Shown: positions 49,801 to 60,445 of the stretch, piece after piece
Layout of the letters: every line of letters begins with the position of its first letter
How positions within the stretch are numbered: position 1 is the stretch's first letter
Source of the DNA: Blastomyces gilchristii SLH14081
Lineage: Eukaryota; Ascomycota; Eurotiomycetes; Onygenales; Ajellomycetaceae
Assembly: GCF_000003855.2 (NCBI RefSeq)
Contig: NW_003101668.1
Coordinates: 969,065-1,033,064, forward strand
Direction: 5' to 3'
Length of the DNA: 64,000 nt
The notes under the pieces: model-generated
Database searches by the model: none
Told to the model about the DNA's origin: nothing
What the model saw: the letters and a program-made list of their open reading frames with translations, nothing else
Position numbers and translations under genes: made by a program

Positions 49801-52800
49801 TATATAATCTGAATTACACTATCTACAAATTCTGATAAATAGTATAAGAATTCACTATCTTCTTCATAAATTCTCATATCTTCAGTCAGAAGTATTTTCT
49901 TATAAGTAACTCATAAGTTCTAGTATCTATAAAATAACTTACTAGAGAAGAGTTATAATATCTTTTAATGAGTTCTATGTATAGAAACTCATTTACAGAT
50001 ATATAAATTCAGCTCTCTTTTTATAAGAGACTATTTAAGTCTTTTCAATTCTTTATTTCTACAGAGTTAATCTCTGTTATAAGCAGTTTCTGAATATACT
50101 GAGTATATTTATTCTTCAGTTGTAGTTCAGACAATCTGAATAGAAGATCTTATAAAGACTTATACTCTATTTTCTCTTATATCAGGTCTTTCACAGCACT
50201 TCTTAAAGCTTATAAATTCTTCAGATTATAGATACTCTCTTCAAGAATTCTCACAGAAATTCTCAGAGTGTTAACTCTCAGTATTATAGAGAGTAGTTAT
50301 ACAGACTTCTTTTCTCTCTTTCTTCTCTTCTCTCACAGGGAATTGAAAGACTCTTCAGTCAATCTCTTTATTACACTCAGTTCAAGTATTCTGTGAAGTT
50401 TTTCTATCTTCTCTAGTCTCTCTGTATCTGTTATTCTAGTCTTCTTAATATAGTCTGATCTGTAAGAGAGTTCATTCACTGAGTTCTTAGTTCTCTTAAT
50501 ATATTCTATCTTGAATCAGAACTCACTCAGTCTCTAAACTCAGTAAATCTATCACTGTGAGAGTTTCTTGATTGAAGTAAACTATTATAAGCTATTATAA
50601 TCAGTTCTAATAGTAATTACTATCACAAGGCTCTTAAAGTAGTGATATCAGTGATGAAAGAATTTCACTATTATAAGAAGCTTCTGATTATAAATGCTAT
50701 AATTAATCTCTATAAGTTGTATCTTCTATAAGAAAAAGATCACTAAAACTCAGTTCTCATTTAACTATAGTTATAAGACTATTTCTGAAATTATAAAGAA
50801 GAAGACATCTGTCTTTAATATGATTAAGAGTAAGAGATTAAAGTAAAATAGTATTACTATATCTATAAATATTTATTTTAATCTTATAAAGATTTTATAA
50901 GCTTCTGAGATAAGAAAGTTCTCACAGCTCTCTCTTCTTAATAATCTTTTTATTCTTTATTCATATAATAACTTCTTCTTATTTTCACTCTTCAGTATGT
51001 CTGTAAGAGTCAAGAAGATTCTTACAAATGCAAAGATAAATTATCTATAGAAATTCACAAAGCTCAGAAAGATCTGAATCTTATAAATACTAGTTAGCTC
51101 TGATTATAATAGAATAGTCTCAACTTATAAAGGTTTCATCTGAATATTATCTGTAGTGATTACATATTCTAGAAAATTAATCTAATGAGTACTGAAGTTG
51201 TACTTTATAAGCTTAATATACAGTTCTGTCTTATCTAAGATCTTTAACACACTTCACACATGCTCAGTGTGTTCTTTCTTCTTCATGAAGTATATTATCA
51301 CATCATTCAGATATATTATCACAAAGATATTCAGATATATATAAAGTGTTTTATTAATAAAAGACTGAAATACTGCAGAGATATTAGTCAAATTGAAAGA
51401 TATTACTAGATATTTAAACAATCTTAGTACAGATCTGAAGACAGTCTTTTATTTATTCTTAGACTGTATTCATAGCTGTGTATATACATTGATTATATTC
51501 AGTTGTATGAATATGACAGCTCTTATGAGACAGTTAATTACATTCTTAATCAGAGATAGAGAATAGTGACTCTTTATTATCTTGAAGTTCAGATTACAGT
51601 AGTTTATATATAATCTGAGATCTTTATTCTTCTTCTTCATAAATATCACAAAGACTCTCACAGAGATCTGTGAAGATCAGATAAAGTTATTCTTCAGATT
51701 CTTCTTTACATAGGTCTGTAAGACCTCTGTCTCATAATAAGAGAGTTTATAGATTAATTCTCAGAAGAATTTCTACTCTTTTATTAAATCTATTATCAGA
51801 TTCTTCTTATAGTAAGAAGAAAGCTCAGCTGTCTTTACTAAGCTGAACATCTCTGTAAGATCTCAGTATTTCTCTGATATCTGAAGCTCAGTTTTCATAA
51901 TCACAAAGTTCTCAGACATTTATAAAGTTATTATATAGATGAGCTTATCTTCTCTAATTAACTCTGTAGTATCAACTGATTCTATCTCTATAAGTGAGTC
52001 TATCAACACTGATTGAAGATATAAACCTGACTCACAGACAACTATGTGCAGATTATATCTTTAAAGTTATACAAGTTTCAAGTATATATCATCTATAATA
52101 TCTATGATAATCATAGTTTCTGTAAATCTTCTTCAGATTCTGAAGAGCTCTTGTAATTCAAAGATGACTCTTGTGAGTCTCTCAGTTCTCAGATCTGAGT
52201 TCTCACATTCTACTTATTATAAGAGCAGATTTCCAGTTTTCATCACTCAGTTTATTCACTCTGCAAGTTTTAGAGACACTACAGTGACCTGAGATTCTGA
52301 GTTTATCAATACTTTTCATACTTGCAGAGCAGTAGTATCACAGCACAGTCTCTTCTTATAAGCAAGTATTTTCATTGAGAGAGTAACAGATTCAGATGTC
52401 AGTTTCAAGACTTTTATAAAGACTGTTACTGACTCTGTCTGCAACTTCTTAAATTTCTATTTTAATTTATTCAGACAGTTTACACAGAGATATTCTGATT
52501 TAGAACAGATAAAGTAGAGACTCTTTTTCTTAATCTCTCTATTATACACTCTATTCACAGAAGCTTGTAAAGCTCTCTCTCTCTAATCAGTAGTCAGATA
52601 TAAATCTCTCTATATCTTATTATCTTTTTCTGATAAATCTGTTCTCTGTTGTTCTGACTCTTATAGAGTCAGTTAATGATTCACTCTTTATAAGTCTGTG
52701 ACTCTTACAGTAATCTGTAAGCAGTGAATAAGAGTTATCAGTTTCTTCAGAGTTAAGAACTTAGAGTCTTACTCAATGAACTTGTTCTACATATCTTTAT

Positions 52801-53574
52801 TCAGTCTCTTTATAAATATTATTATTCAGATCTTGTTTCAGAGCTCTGTTTTCATATATCTCAATTTACATCATAATTTCATAAAGTGTTATAAATAGTC
52901 TTTATCAGATTTTTTATCTCTTTTTCTAATATTGATGATTGCAGCTTAGATGTTCTCTATTCAGCTCACAGAGTCTCTTAACTTATTCTTTAAATAGATC
53001 TTGAGAATAGATTAGCAGAATCTCTTATGATCATTCTCTAGATAATTCAGCCAGTTCTTAGCTTCAGTGTAGTAGAGATCTGTTATTATGTAGATAATAG
53101 CTTCTTCATCTTTCATATTACACAGCTGAACTTGTAAGTCAATTTTAAATACAAACTTGTAAAAGCTTTTATAGATTGTAGTTCAATAAGTAATCTTAAG
53201 TGATTACAGCTTAAGAAAGTTTCTTTTCAGTTCATAAGTGTCTCTAGAGATTATGTTTAGAGACTCAGTTTGAGAATGTTTACAGATAGTAAGCATTTCT
53301 TATAGAAAAATAGCTTAATCTTATAGAAGATGCTCAAGAATATTCTTCACTGAGATTGATTTATTTGTGAGTTTAGAGAGTTTCTCTGTCACAGATGTAG
53401 AGAATGATATTCTGTAAGTAATTGATAAGTTCTTTGAAACTTCTTCTATGAGAGTTATACATAGTTCAAATGACTGCTTCTGAGTGTCTGTAGTAGAGTT
53501 TACAGAGATTAAAGTATACAAGTTTCTAGTTCTTTCAGTTATAACAGATGATTGCTGACTGACTGAGCTTGAAA
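46836..53574 (-). pseudogene. Gypsy-2 gag-pol (mutated)
   Basis: Read right to left. A Ser/Thr-rich gag frame starts in or near the right LTR (53593-53321), with a zinc knuckle FICSKSEYLCVNC near 52460-52520. The reverse transcriptase at about 51661-51200 reads FMKKKNKDLRLYINYCNLNF (family FVKKKDGSLRLCVDYRGLN) and IYLNDVII for YLDDVII. The integrase at about 50000-49400 includes MTFYQQTDD (family TAFHPQTDGQ). Sequence between about 49.3 and 46.85 kb has no clear domain; a chromodomain could not be confirmed. Stops are frequent and mostly TGA at Trp positions. Confidence 0.8.
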
Positions 53575-53832
53575 TGTAAGAATAAGTGCTCACAGATGAT
53601 TATTCAGATGTTTACAGCTTGATATGATATATACTGTTAACTACTAGAAGTATTCATGATAGAAAGATAAAATATAGAAGTTAAATATATAATAGTATTC
53701 AAGCTGAGTTATGAATAGTATTCACAAACTCCAGTCTATATAGTTATGTGTAGCCAAGGGCCGCTAACCCTATTGATTACGCGAGAGATAGGAATAGAGG
53801 TAAAGAATCCGTGAGAAGCGGGATTTCTTACA
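53575..53832 (-). repeat. Gypsy-2 LTR (right in window, 5' of the element)
   Basis: 258 bp, TGTAAG...TTTCTTACA. Its end nearest 53832 keeps CpG and CC (GGGCCGCTAACCC, ATTACGCGAGAG) where the partner LTR reads GGGCTGCTAACTC and ATTACATAAGAG. Confidence 0.9.
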
Positions 53833-53837
53833 CTTAG

Positions 53838-54330
53838 AAGTAGTAGATAGAATACTATAATTAAAAATATCTTTTAATAAAGTTCTTGATAGAGAATCTA
53901 GTACTACTTTCAGCAAAGAATATTAAGATAACAAGACTGTGTAAGAAGCTCAGTGAGTGATAATTAGAATCTTTCTCAGTAATAAGAGTGATAAGTAAGC
54001 AGATATATAAGTTAAAATTATTCTCAGAATTGAAATCAATTTATTCTGTTTTTCACATTTTCTATTTAAAGCTCTATAAGCAACATTTCAGAGTGAAGCT
54101 ATCTTAGTTAGATAATATTAAAATTAAGAGTGATACTGAATATCTTATGAAGAAAATATTAAATAAATGAATATATTACAGCAAGCTTCAATATCTTGTA
54201 AAATGAGAAGATTATTTATTATCAGAGAATTCATGAGAATCACTTAAATATTTGAAAAATGCTGAGAAAGAGATTGTAAGCTATAAGACAGCTAGTAGAG
54301 ACTGTTTTATTACACATCAGAGATGATGAG
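53838..54330 (+). pseudogene. Gypsy-1 pol, part 2 (integrase tail and chromodomain)
   Basis: Resumes after the duplicated CTTAG. A chromodomain can be read at about 54130-54290: KIKSDTEYLMKKILNK, then YSKLQYLVK with TGA for the conserved Trp, EDYLLSENS with TGA for Trp, ESLKYLKNAEKEIVSY. Chromodomains at the integrase C-terminus of fungal chromoviruses direct integration to heterochromatin marked by histone H3 methylation, which would fit insertion into an existing repeat stack (inference). Confidence 0.85.
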
Positions 54331-56118
54331 TAAGAAATACTATTTAAGACTTCTTATTTTTTCTTAAAGGATTTTTTTAGAGATAATCTTACAGTAATAA
54401 GTCAGTATCTTATAAACTCTGTAACACTCTTCTTCTATTTTCTCTCAAAGAGTTTTTAGAAGTTTAATGAGACTATATAAGTGTAAAATTTCTGAAGTGA
54501 TTAGAGAAAAGAAATATTTAAAATTAATAAAAGATTAATATTATTGACTCACAGATCACTGCTATTCTAATGAGGCTGCAGCCTGCTGAAAAAGTAAAAA
54601 GAGAGATTAGATTCTACTCACTAATAATTACATTCTTATTAAACTTATTCTTCACTGTTGAAGTCTCTGATACTGATATCTTTATCTGCTAAGAAGTTAG
54701 TACTGCAGCATTATAGAGAAGTATACTGTAGAAGAGTATGAGAGATGCTTAAAGTATTAACTTATTAATTTATGAAATATGTTAATTATCTGCTTCAATT
54801 AAAGTGAGATTCTCTTCAGTCAGTGATTAATCTCTGTAATACTTTCAATGATAATATCAGCTGATCTCTTCTTAGAGTCAGTCATTCTGAGGTGTTTTTT
54901 TATCTTGAAGATTCACACTTTCATCTTCTTTTATAGATAAGTAAGAGAGATCTCTTCAGCCTTGATGAAATTTACTAATACTTAAAGCTTTAAGACTCTC
55001 ACTCTGTACTGCTTGAATATCTGAGCTTCTTATCAGAGCTGAGACAATGTCTTTCTATAACATAATACTTACAGAGAGATAGAAGTTATTGTTACAGATA
55101 TAACAGAAATAATGAAAGTAAGAGAAGAGATAAATATATAAGATTCTCTCTTTCTTCAGCTGCTTAGTACAGTGCAGATAAGTGATAGTACTGATCAGAG
55201 ATCACACTGAAGCCTTCTCACAGAGAGAAGATAAAGAAACTGTGAGATTCTGCTGACTCAACTCAGCAGCATTCTGAGCAGGGCTCAGATGTGTCACAGA
55301 AGAGAAACTATGAATTAAGCTTCTCAAAGTCACTATTCTTAGAATCAAGCTCTCTCTGAGCTTCTCTCTGAATAATCACACAGGGTTATATGTCACTGTA
55401 TTAGCTGAGAAGAAGAGCAGCATCACAACAGTGATAAGAGAGGCAGAGAACAGACTGAGTATAGACAAGCTGACTGACAGAAGAGATGACATTTCACTGC
55501 TAGATATAATAATTATTACTATAACTGCAAGAGAAGTAGAAGAAGAAGAAGAAGAAGATGTGATAATGAGAGTAATACTTCTATGATTCATTAATACTGC
55601 TGTCTTCATCTTCAATCAAGCTTTCTTAACAGTCACAGAGGCTGCAGCCACATCATGAAAATATTTAATCACTAGAAAGTGTCAGAATAAGTCTCTTATT
55701 ATCTTTCAAAAATGATGCTCTCATGCACTCACTATTATAGATGAGAAAGAAGGGAGAGAAAATGAGTTATAAGAAAGAGAAATCTTTTCAAAAAATCCTG
55801 TCACTACTGTTAGCTTTGTCTCTAAAATACATCACTTTTGCAGAGAATTTTATATATAGAATAGAATATAATGAGAGATCTGTAAGTCACTTATTATCTA
55901 TGTTTTTCACATTTCAAATTGATATATAAGAAACTTACTTATTATATGTTTAATTTAAACAGAGATGAAAAAGAAAGATCTACACAGTTAACAGAAAAAC
56001 TCATCTATTTCCTTATATCATGCATAGCACACACACTGTTAAATCAGTTAGTAACTATTACTATATAACAAAGATAATTTCTAATTCAGTAATCTTGAGA
56101 ATATCAGAACTATGCTTT
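54331..56118 (-). other. Extra region of Gypsy-1 between chromodomain and 3' LTR, possible antisense coding relic
   Basis: About 1.8 kb more than a minimal Gypsy element needs. The minus strand shows the longer readable pieces: a Ser-rich frame at 55376-55615 and a stretch near 55080-55180 with FCYICNNNFYLSV. It lacks gag-pol motifs. It could be an additional antisense ORF, captured sequence, or plain 3' untranslated region. I cannot name a product. Confidence 0.4.
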
Positions 56119-56133
56119 TAAAGAGAAGAGTAT

Positions 56134-57063
56134 TGTCATATCTCTGATTGTATCAAGACTCTGCTGTGATTCTGTACAGTTTATCACTTCTCTGCAGATA
56201 ATTTCATTCATTTCACAGACTATTTAAACTGATTTTTAATCACTCTATAACATCATTCAGATATATTATAAAAAGATTTAATTAAGAAATATAAGAACTC
56301 TGCTTTTATATAAGATTAGCAGATTACTCTTTCTTAACAGTAAGATGCTACTGAGGTATTACTTCAGCTATTCTTACTCATGAAATGAGAGAAGAGTATT
56401 CACTTATTATCTATATAGAATAGCTAGATACTGACTTCTTATCAAAGAAGTCAGTGATTTATTTTTCTTCTACTGAAATATATACAAGAGTTACTGCATT
56501 TCTTATACAATCTTCTTAGTATACTAAGTACTATATCTGTGATATTCTTGTGATAACTCTGTAGTCTATGAGCTCACTATTTAAGCAAGATAGTCAAGCT
56601 CACTTATACAGCTTCTCAAATAACTATCTCTACATGACACTGCTGACTAGTCACCGCTTCAGTTCCGTCACATTATTATTGTTATTATTATTCTTTCATT
56701 ATACTCATATGCAAGCGGAGCTAATAATAAGTCCTTGCGTGATGTTAAATACAGGTCAAGTGTTGGTTATATGGAAGAAAATACAGGTGTTGAGATCACA
56801 TCAAGATAACAAGAACATAGAAAAATACAAAGAAGTGATAATTAAATACATACAATAATAACTTTTCAGCCCAGGAATATAGAGTGATTCATTGAAGTGA
56901 TTTGTACACCTCTGTATTTATTAGAAACCTGAGGTGCTTGAGTTCTGGATTTAATGTATTCTCTGCGGGTTTCGAACCCACGCGCCTTGATTTCCCACAC
57001 CAAGGCGCTACCGGGTGGCCGCATTAATCATTTGGCCACCGGGGCCGGTTCCGTCACGTTACA
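56134..57063 (+). repeat. Gypsy-1 3' LTR, split by a SINE
   Basis: Starts TGTCATATCTCTGATTGT and ends TTCCGTCACGTTACA. SINE a occupies 56672-57047, with GTTCCGTCAC duplicated at 56662-56671 and 57048-57057. Without the SINE it matches the 544-bp left LTR, with one-way C-to-T/G-to-A differences over the first 110 bp. Confidence 0.88.
56672..57047 (-). mobile_element. tRNA-derived SINE, copy a
   Basis: 376 bp, inserted in the 3' LTR of Gypsy-1 with a 10-bp duplication GTTCCGTCAC. On the minus strand it starts GGCCCCGGTGGCC(A/G)AATG, a class II (Leu/Ser-like) tRNA head with an A box and the B box GGTTTCGAACC read inverted as GGTTCGAAACC. A non-tRNA body and an (AAT)n tail (56672-56690 on this strand) follow. 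It is about 90 per cent or more alike copy b by eye and is little mutated. Confidence 0.9.
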
Positions 57064-58048
57064 GATATATAATATTAGTCAAGAATCTCTACTTCTATTA
57101 TTAACATGTGAAAATTGATAAAGTAAGTTAAACAGTAGCAGTATTAAATATCTAGTGATCTTAACTGAGTGATCTATACAGAGAAAAATCTTACTCTTGA
57201 TAAAGAGATTCTTCTAATAGAGAATAAACAGCTACAGTAAGCTCTTAATTAAGAGAGAAGATATTATAAGTGTAACAGAGTAATAAGATTACTAAATTCT
57301 TTAAATTCATTATTAATACAGTTCTTTTCATCAGTAAAGATGTAAATTATATATGAGAAAATAATTACTTCTGAAGCTGTTAAAAAGAATAGACAGACTT
57401 ATAAGAAGAATATTAAGTTATAATACACTATTCTTAAGAAATAGAAGAAGATAGATATTATGAAGAAGAGAATAAAGTAAGAGATAGCTTATCAGATAGT
57501 AAAGCAGTAAAAAGATATGAATAAGACTGTAAGAGCTGCTCAATGACAGATTGAAAAGAAGCTTAAAGATGTAAGAAAGATTCAAGAGTAAAAAGAGAAG
57601 AAAGAATAAGCTGCTGTACAGTAATAATAACAATTAAATAAGAAAAAGATTGAAGAATTCAAAAATCATCTTTCTAATCAGAAAAGTAGACTCTTGATTT
57701 TATAAAGAGTAATTAAATCATATTTTCAGAGCTCTGTCAGAGTGCTTATAAATTCACTACTAAAGAAATCTGATGATATTATAATCTGTACTAATTTAAT
57801 AACTACTTATTCACTGAATCTGTCTTTACTTAAGATTTCACATTCTGAGTAAGTTATTAAGCTTAATAAACATCTACAGAATTAGCTGTATATTTTTATA
57901 TGTAATTTTCTATATATAATTTCATTATATAATATATCATCTTAAAATCTAATTGTGTTATTAAAATATTGATGAAAATATTTCATCATCATAATAGCGA
58001 AATAGCGGGCGTTGAGTGTAAGCAGGTGTTGAGTGATTGATTACAATA

Positions 58049-58158
58049 CTTTGTATGATTTTTTGATAATTAGTCTCAGCAGAATTCACATCAAGAAATG
58101 TATGAAACTAGATTAAATGAGATTAAATATAAAATTCATGATCTCAGCAGCCAGTTTA
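58049..58158 (-). mobile_element. hAT-like MITE, copy C, remaining 110 bp
   Basis: Continues the sequence broken off at 32279: CTTTGTATGATTTTTTG, then AGTCTCAGCAGAATTCACAT as in the other copies, ending CAGCCAGTTTA. It is followed by the second ATTACAGT (58159-58166). Confidence 0.9.
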
Positions 58159-58166
58159 ATTACAGT

Positions 58167-58358
58167 GTTATAGAGATGTTTAAATATTAAGAAAGAAAGC
58201 AAGCTCTATTCACTGTAAAAATTTCACAGATTTTATAAGAAGAACAGCTTCTTTTTTATATTAATTAATTAATAGATTATAGTTTTTCTTATATATCTCA
58301 AATTCTTCATAATCTTATTATTTAAGATTTTAAAAATATTTATTAAAATTAACTAAGT
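58167..58358 (+). mobile_element. Pogo P3, continuation
   Basis: Matches P1 from about 28435 to 28627 (AGAAGAACAGCTTCTTTTT and TATATCTCAAATTCTTCATA are readable), then breaks off after AACTAAGTG where a different repeat begins. The rest of P3 was not found in this window. Confidence 0.75.
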
Positions 58359-59145
58359 GTGATTTAAAGATTGCTTGAGTCAGTATAAGATAATAGATAT
58401 ATATTAACTTCTTATATATAAATTAAGTTAGTAGCTGCTAGAGCTTGTTTACATTTGTAAGTATATTTAGAAGTAGCTGTATTATTATTCAGTTACTATA
58501 TATTCTTCTAAATCATATTCTCTCTTATTAGATTCAGTTATACTTATATAATTATAATATAAACTCTAGCTTTATACAGATTAACATGTTACTATCACTT
58601 ATAATTATTTAATCTATTTCTAATTTAACTAGTATCTCACTTACACTCTTATAAAGAAGTTTTTACTATATTATATTACTTATTCACTAACATTTATATT
58701 CTTCAATTATTTTCTCTGTTATTATTATTATTAAATACTATTATTTTATACAAGATTTCTACTCTCCCTCTTTTATTTAACACTTTTCAATAGCCCCAGT
58801 GGCCGAATGGTTAATGCGGCCACCTGGTAGCGCCTTGGCGTGGGAAACCAAGGCGCGTGGGTTCGAAACCCGCAGGGGATACATTAAATCCAGAACTCAA
58901 GCACCTCAGGTTCCTAATAAATACAGAGGTGTACAAATCACTCCAATGAATCACTCTATGTTCCTGGGCTGGGAAGTTATTATTGCATGTATCTAATTGT
59001 CACTCCTTTGTATTTTCCTATGTTCTTGTTATCTTGGCGTGGTCTCAACACCTGTATTTCCTCCTGTATAACCAACACTTGACCTGTATTTAACATCACG
59101 CAAGGACTCATCATAAGCTCCGCTTGCATATGAGTATAATGAAAG

Positions 59146-59177
<32 letters not shown>

Positions 59178-60340
59178 TCAATCTTTTTATTTATTACATT
59201 ATATATATTTCTGATAATAACTCTTTATTTTCAAAATAAGTATTATTATAATACTTATATTAGACAGTTTATTAACAGTAAGTGAAATATATTATAAAAT
59301 ATAATCAGAACTTGTTTTTCTAATAATTATTAAAATATATTATTATAAATATATATTTTTTCTATTTTTTTATACACTCTAATTTTTCTAGCAGATATCT
59401 GACTGTATTTTTCTAGTATAAGTTTTATCTTGATGCAGCTACTGATTCGGTTATTTTTATTTAGCTCAAATTATCATATGTTAGCAGATTTGAATATACT
59501 GAGACTAGTAAATATCTTTAATATTAAATCATTAAATTGATAACTTGTATAATTCAAAGACTGATTAAGTCAGTGTAAGATTATAGACAGACACTAACTT
59601 GTTATATATAAATTAATTAGTATCTGCTAGAGCCTCTTATATTTACAAGTGTATTCAAAAGCAGCTGTGTTATTATTCAGTAACTATATATTCTTCTAAA
59701 TTATATTCTCTCTCATTAGATTTAGTCATACTTGTATAATTATAATATAAGCTCTAACGTTATATAAATTAGTATACTGTTATTGTTTATAATTATACAG
59801 TCTATTTCTAATTTAACTAGCATCTTACTTTCACTCTTACAAAGAAGATTTTACTATATTATATTACTTATTTACTAACTTTTTCATTCTTTAATTATTA
59901 TCTCTATTATTGTCATTATTGAATGCTATTATCTTATACAAGATTTCTACTCTCTCTCTTGTTTAATACTTTTCATCTATTTATTTATTACATTGTATGT
60001 GTTTCTGATAATAATCTCTTATTCTTAAAACAGGTATTATTGTAGTACTTATATTAAGCAGTTTATTAACAGTAAGTGAAATGTATTGTGAAATATAATC
60101 AGAACTTGTTTTTCTAATAATTATCAGAATATATTACTATAAATAATATACTTTCTTCATTGTCTTATACACTTTTAATTCTTTCTCAGTGAGTATCTGA
60201 TTATGTTTTTCTGATATAATTTTTACATGAATACAGATGCTGATTTATTTATTTTTATTTATATAAAAATTTTATATATTGTCAGATCTGTATTCACTGA
60301 TGATAGTAAATATCTTAATATTAAATTATTAATTGAGAAC
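58359..60340. repeat. Tandem direct repeat, unit about 790 bp, first unit split by SINE b
   Basis: Unit 1 (58359-59538, about 790 bp without the SINE and its duplication) and unit 2 (59539 to about 60330-60342) match along their length, for example ACAAGATTTCTACTCTC, CAGTTTATTAACAGTAAGTG and AATCAGAACTTGTTTTTCTA in both. Unit 1 begins TGTGATTTAAAG, unit 2 TGTATAATTCAAAG. They may be LTRs or a duplicated piece of a larger element. A short frame in unit 2 (60227-60448) has no recognisable domain. Confidence 0.65.
58792..59168 (+). mobile_element. tRNA-derived SINE, copy b
   Basis: About 377 bp, flanked by AACACTTTTCAAT (left near 58779-58791, right 59170-59182; borders plus or minus 1). The head GCCCCAGTGGCCGAATGG holds an RNA polymerase III A box (TGGCCGAATGG) and the B box GGTTCGAAACC (about 58860). 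The paired CCTTGG/CCAAGG forms a long variable arm. The acceptor stem does not close properly, so it is not a working tRNA. The body continues to GCATATGAGTATAATGAAAG and an (AAT)n tail. It keeps CpG and CC although its surroundings are hypermutated. Confidence 0.9.
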
Positions 60341-60445
60341 TTGAAGAATATGATAATAAAAGAATTATCTGTATTATATATAACTGAGTTTTCTATATTC
60401 TTCTCTGTCTCTTCTATTACTATTTCTCTCTCTGCTACTCTCTCT

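Larger units (their letters stand above)
46578..53832 (-). mobile_element. Gypsy-2: Ty3/Gypsy LTR retrotransposon on the minus strand
   Basis: 7255 bp with two 258-bp LTRs (46578-46835 and 53575-53832) that begin TGTAAGAATAAG and end TTTCTTACA (TTTCTTATA in the left copy). CTTAG is duplicated at 46573-46577 and 53833-53837. The element lies inside the Gypsy-1 integrase-chromodomain interval and is transcribed leftwards. The pyrimidine-rich tract after 46835 is the complement of its polypurine tract. It is heavily mutated. Confidence 0.92.
41590..57063 (+). mobile_element. Gypsy-1: chromodomain Ty3/Gypsy LTR retrotransposon
   Basis: The LTRs begin TGTCAT and end GTTACA (mutated ATTACA at the left copy), flanked by GATAT at 41585-41589 and 57064-57068. 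The internal order gag, protease region, RT, RNase H, integrase, chromodomain is that of chromoviruses. It is interrupted by Gypsy-2 (46578-53832) and by a SINE in the right LTR. Without these it is about 7.83 kb, including some 1.8 kb of extra sequence between chromodomain and 3' LTR. The purine tract AAAGAGAAGAG lies just before the 3' LTR. It is inactivated by mutation. Confidence 0.92.
32280..58046 (+). mobile_element. Pogo/Fot1-family transposon P2, split by nested insertions
   Basis: Left end ATGTAATCAATCACTCAATG at 32280; right end, read inverted from 58046, TTGTAATCAATCACTCAACA. TA duplications lie at 32278-32279 and 58047-58048. The transposase can be followed piece by piece against P1: 32280-32483, 32978-33376, 40842-41589 and 57064-58046. 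Subtracting MITE D (494+8), the LINE insertion (7454+11) and Gypsy-1 (15474+5) leaves about 2321 bp, against 2324 bp for P1. The transposase is inactivated by many C-to-T and G-to-A changes. Confidence 0.9.

Noticed and set aside
58795..58885. Functional tRNA gene
   Set aside because: A and B boxes and T-stem are present, but the acceptor stem does not pair properly, and the same head with the same body and tail recurs at 56672-57047 with its own target duplication. It is a SINE head.
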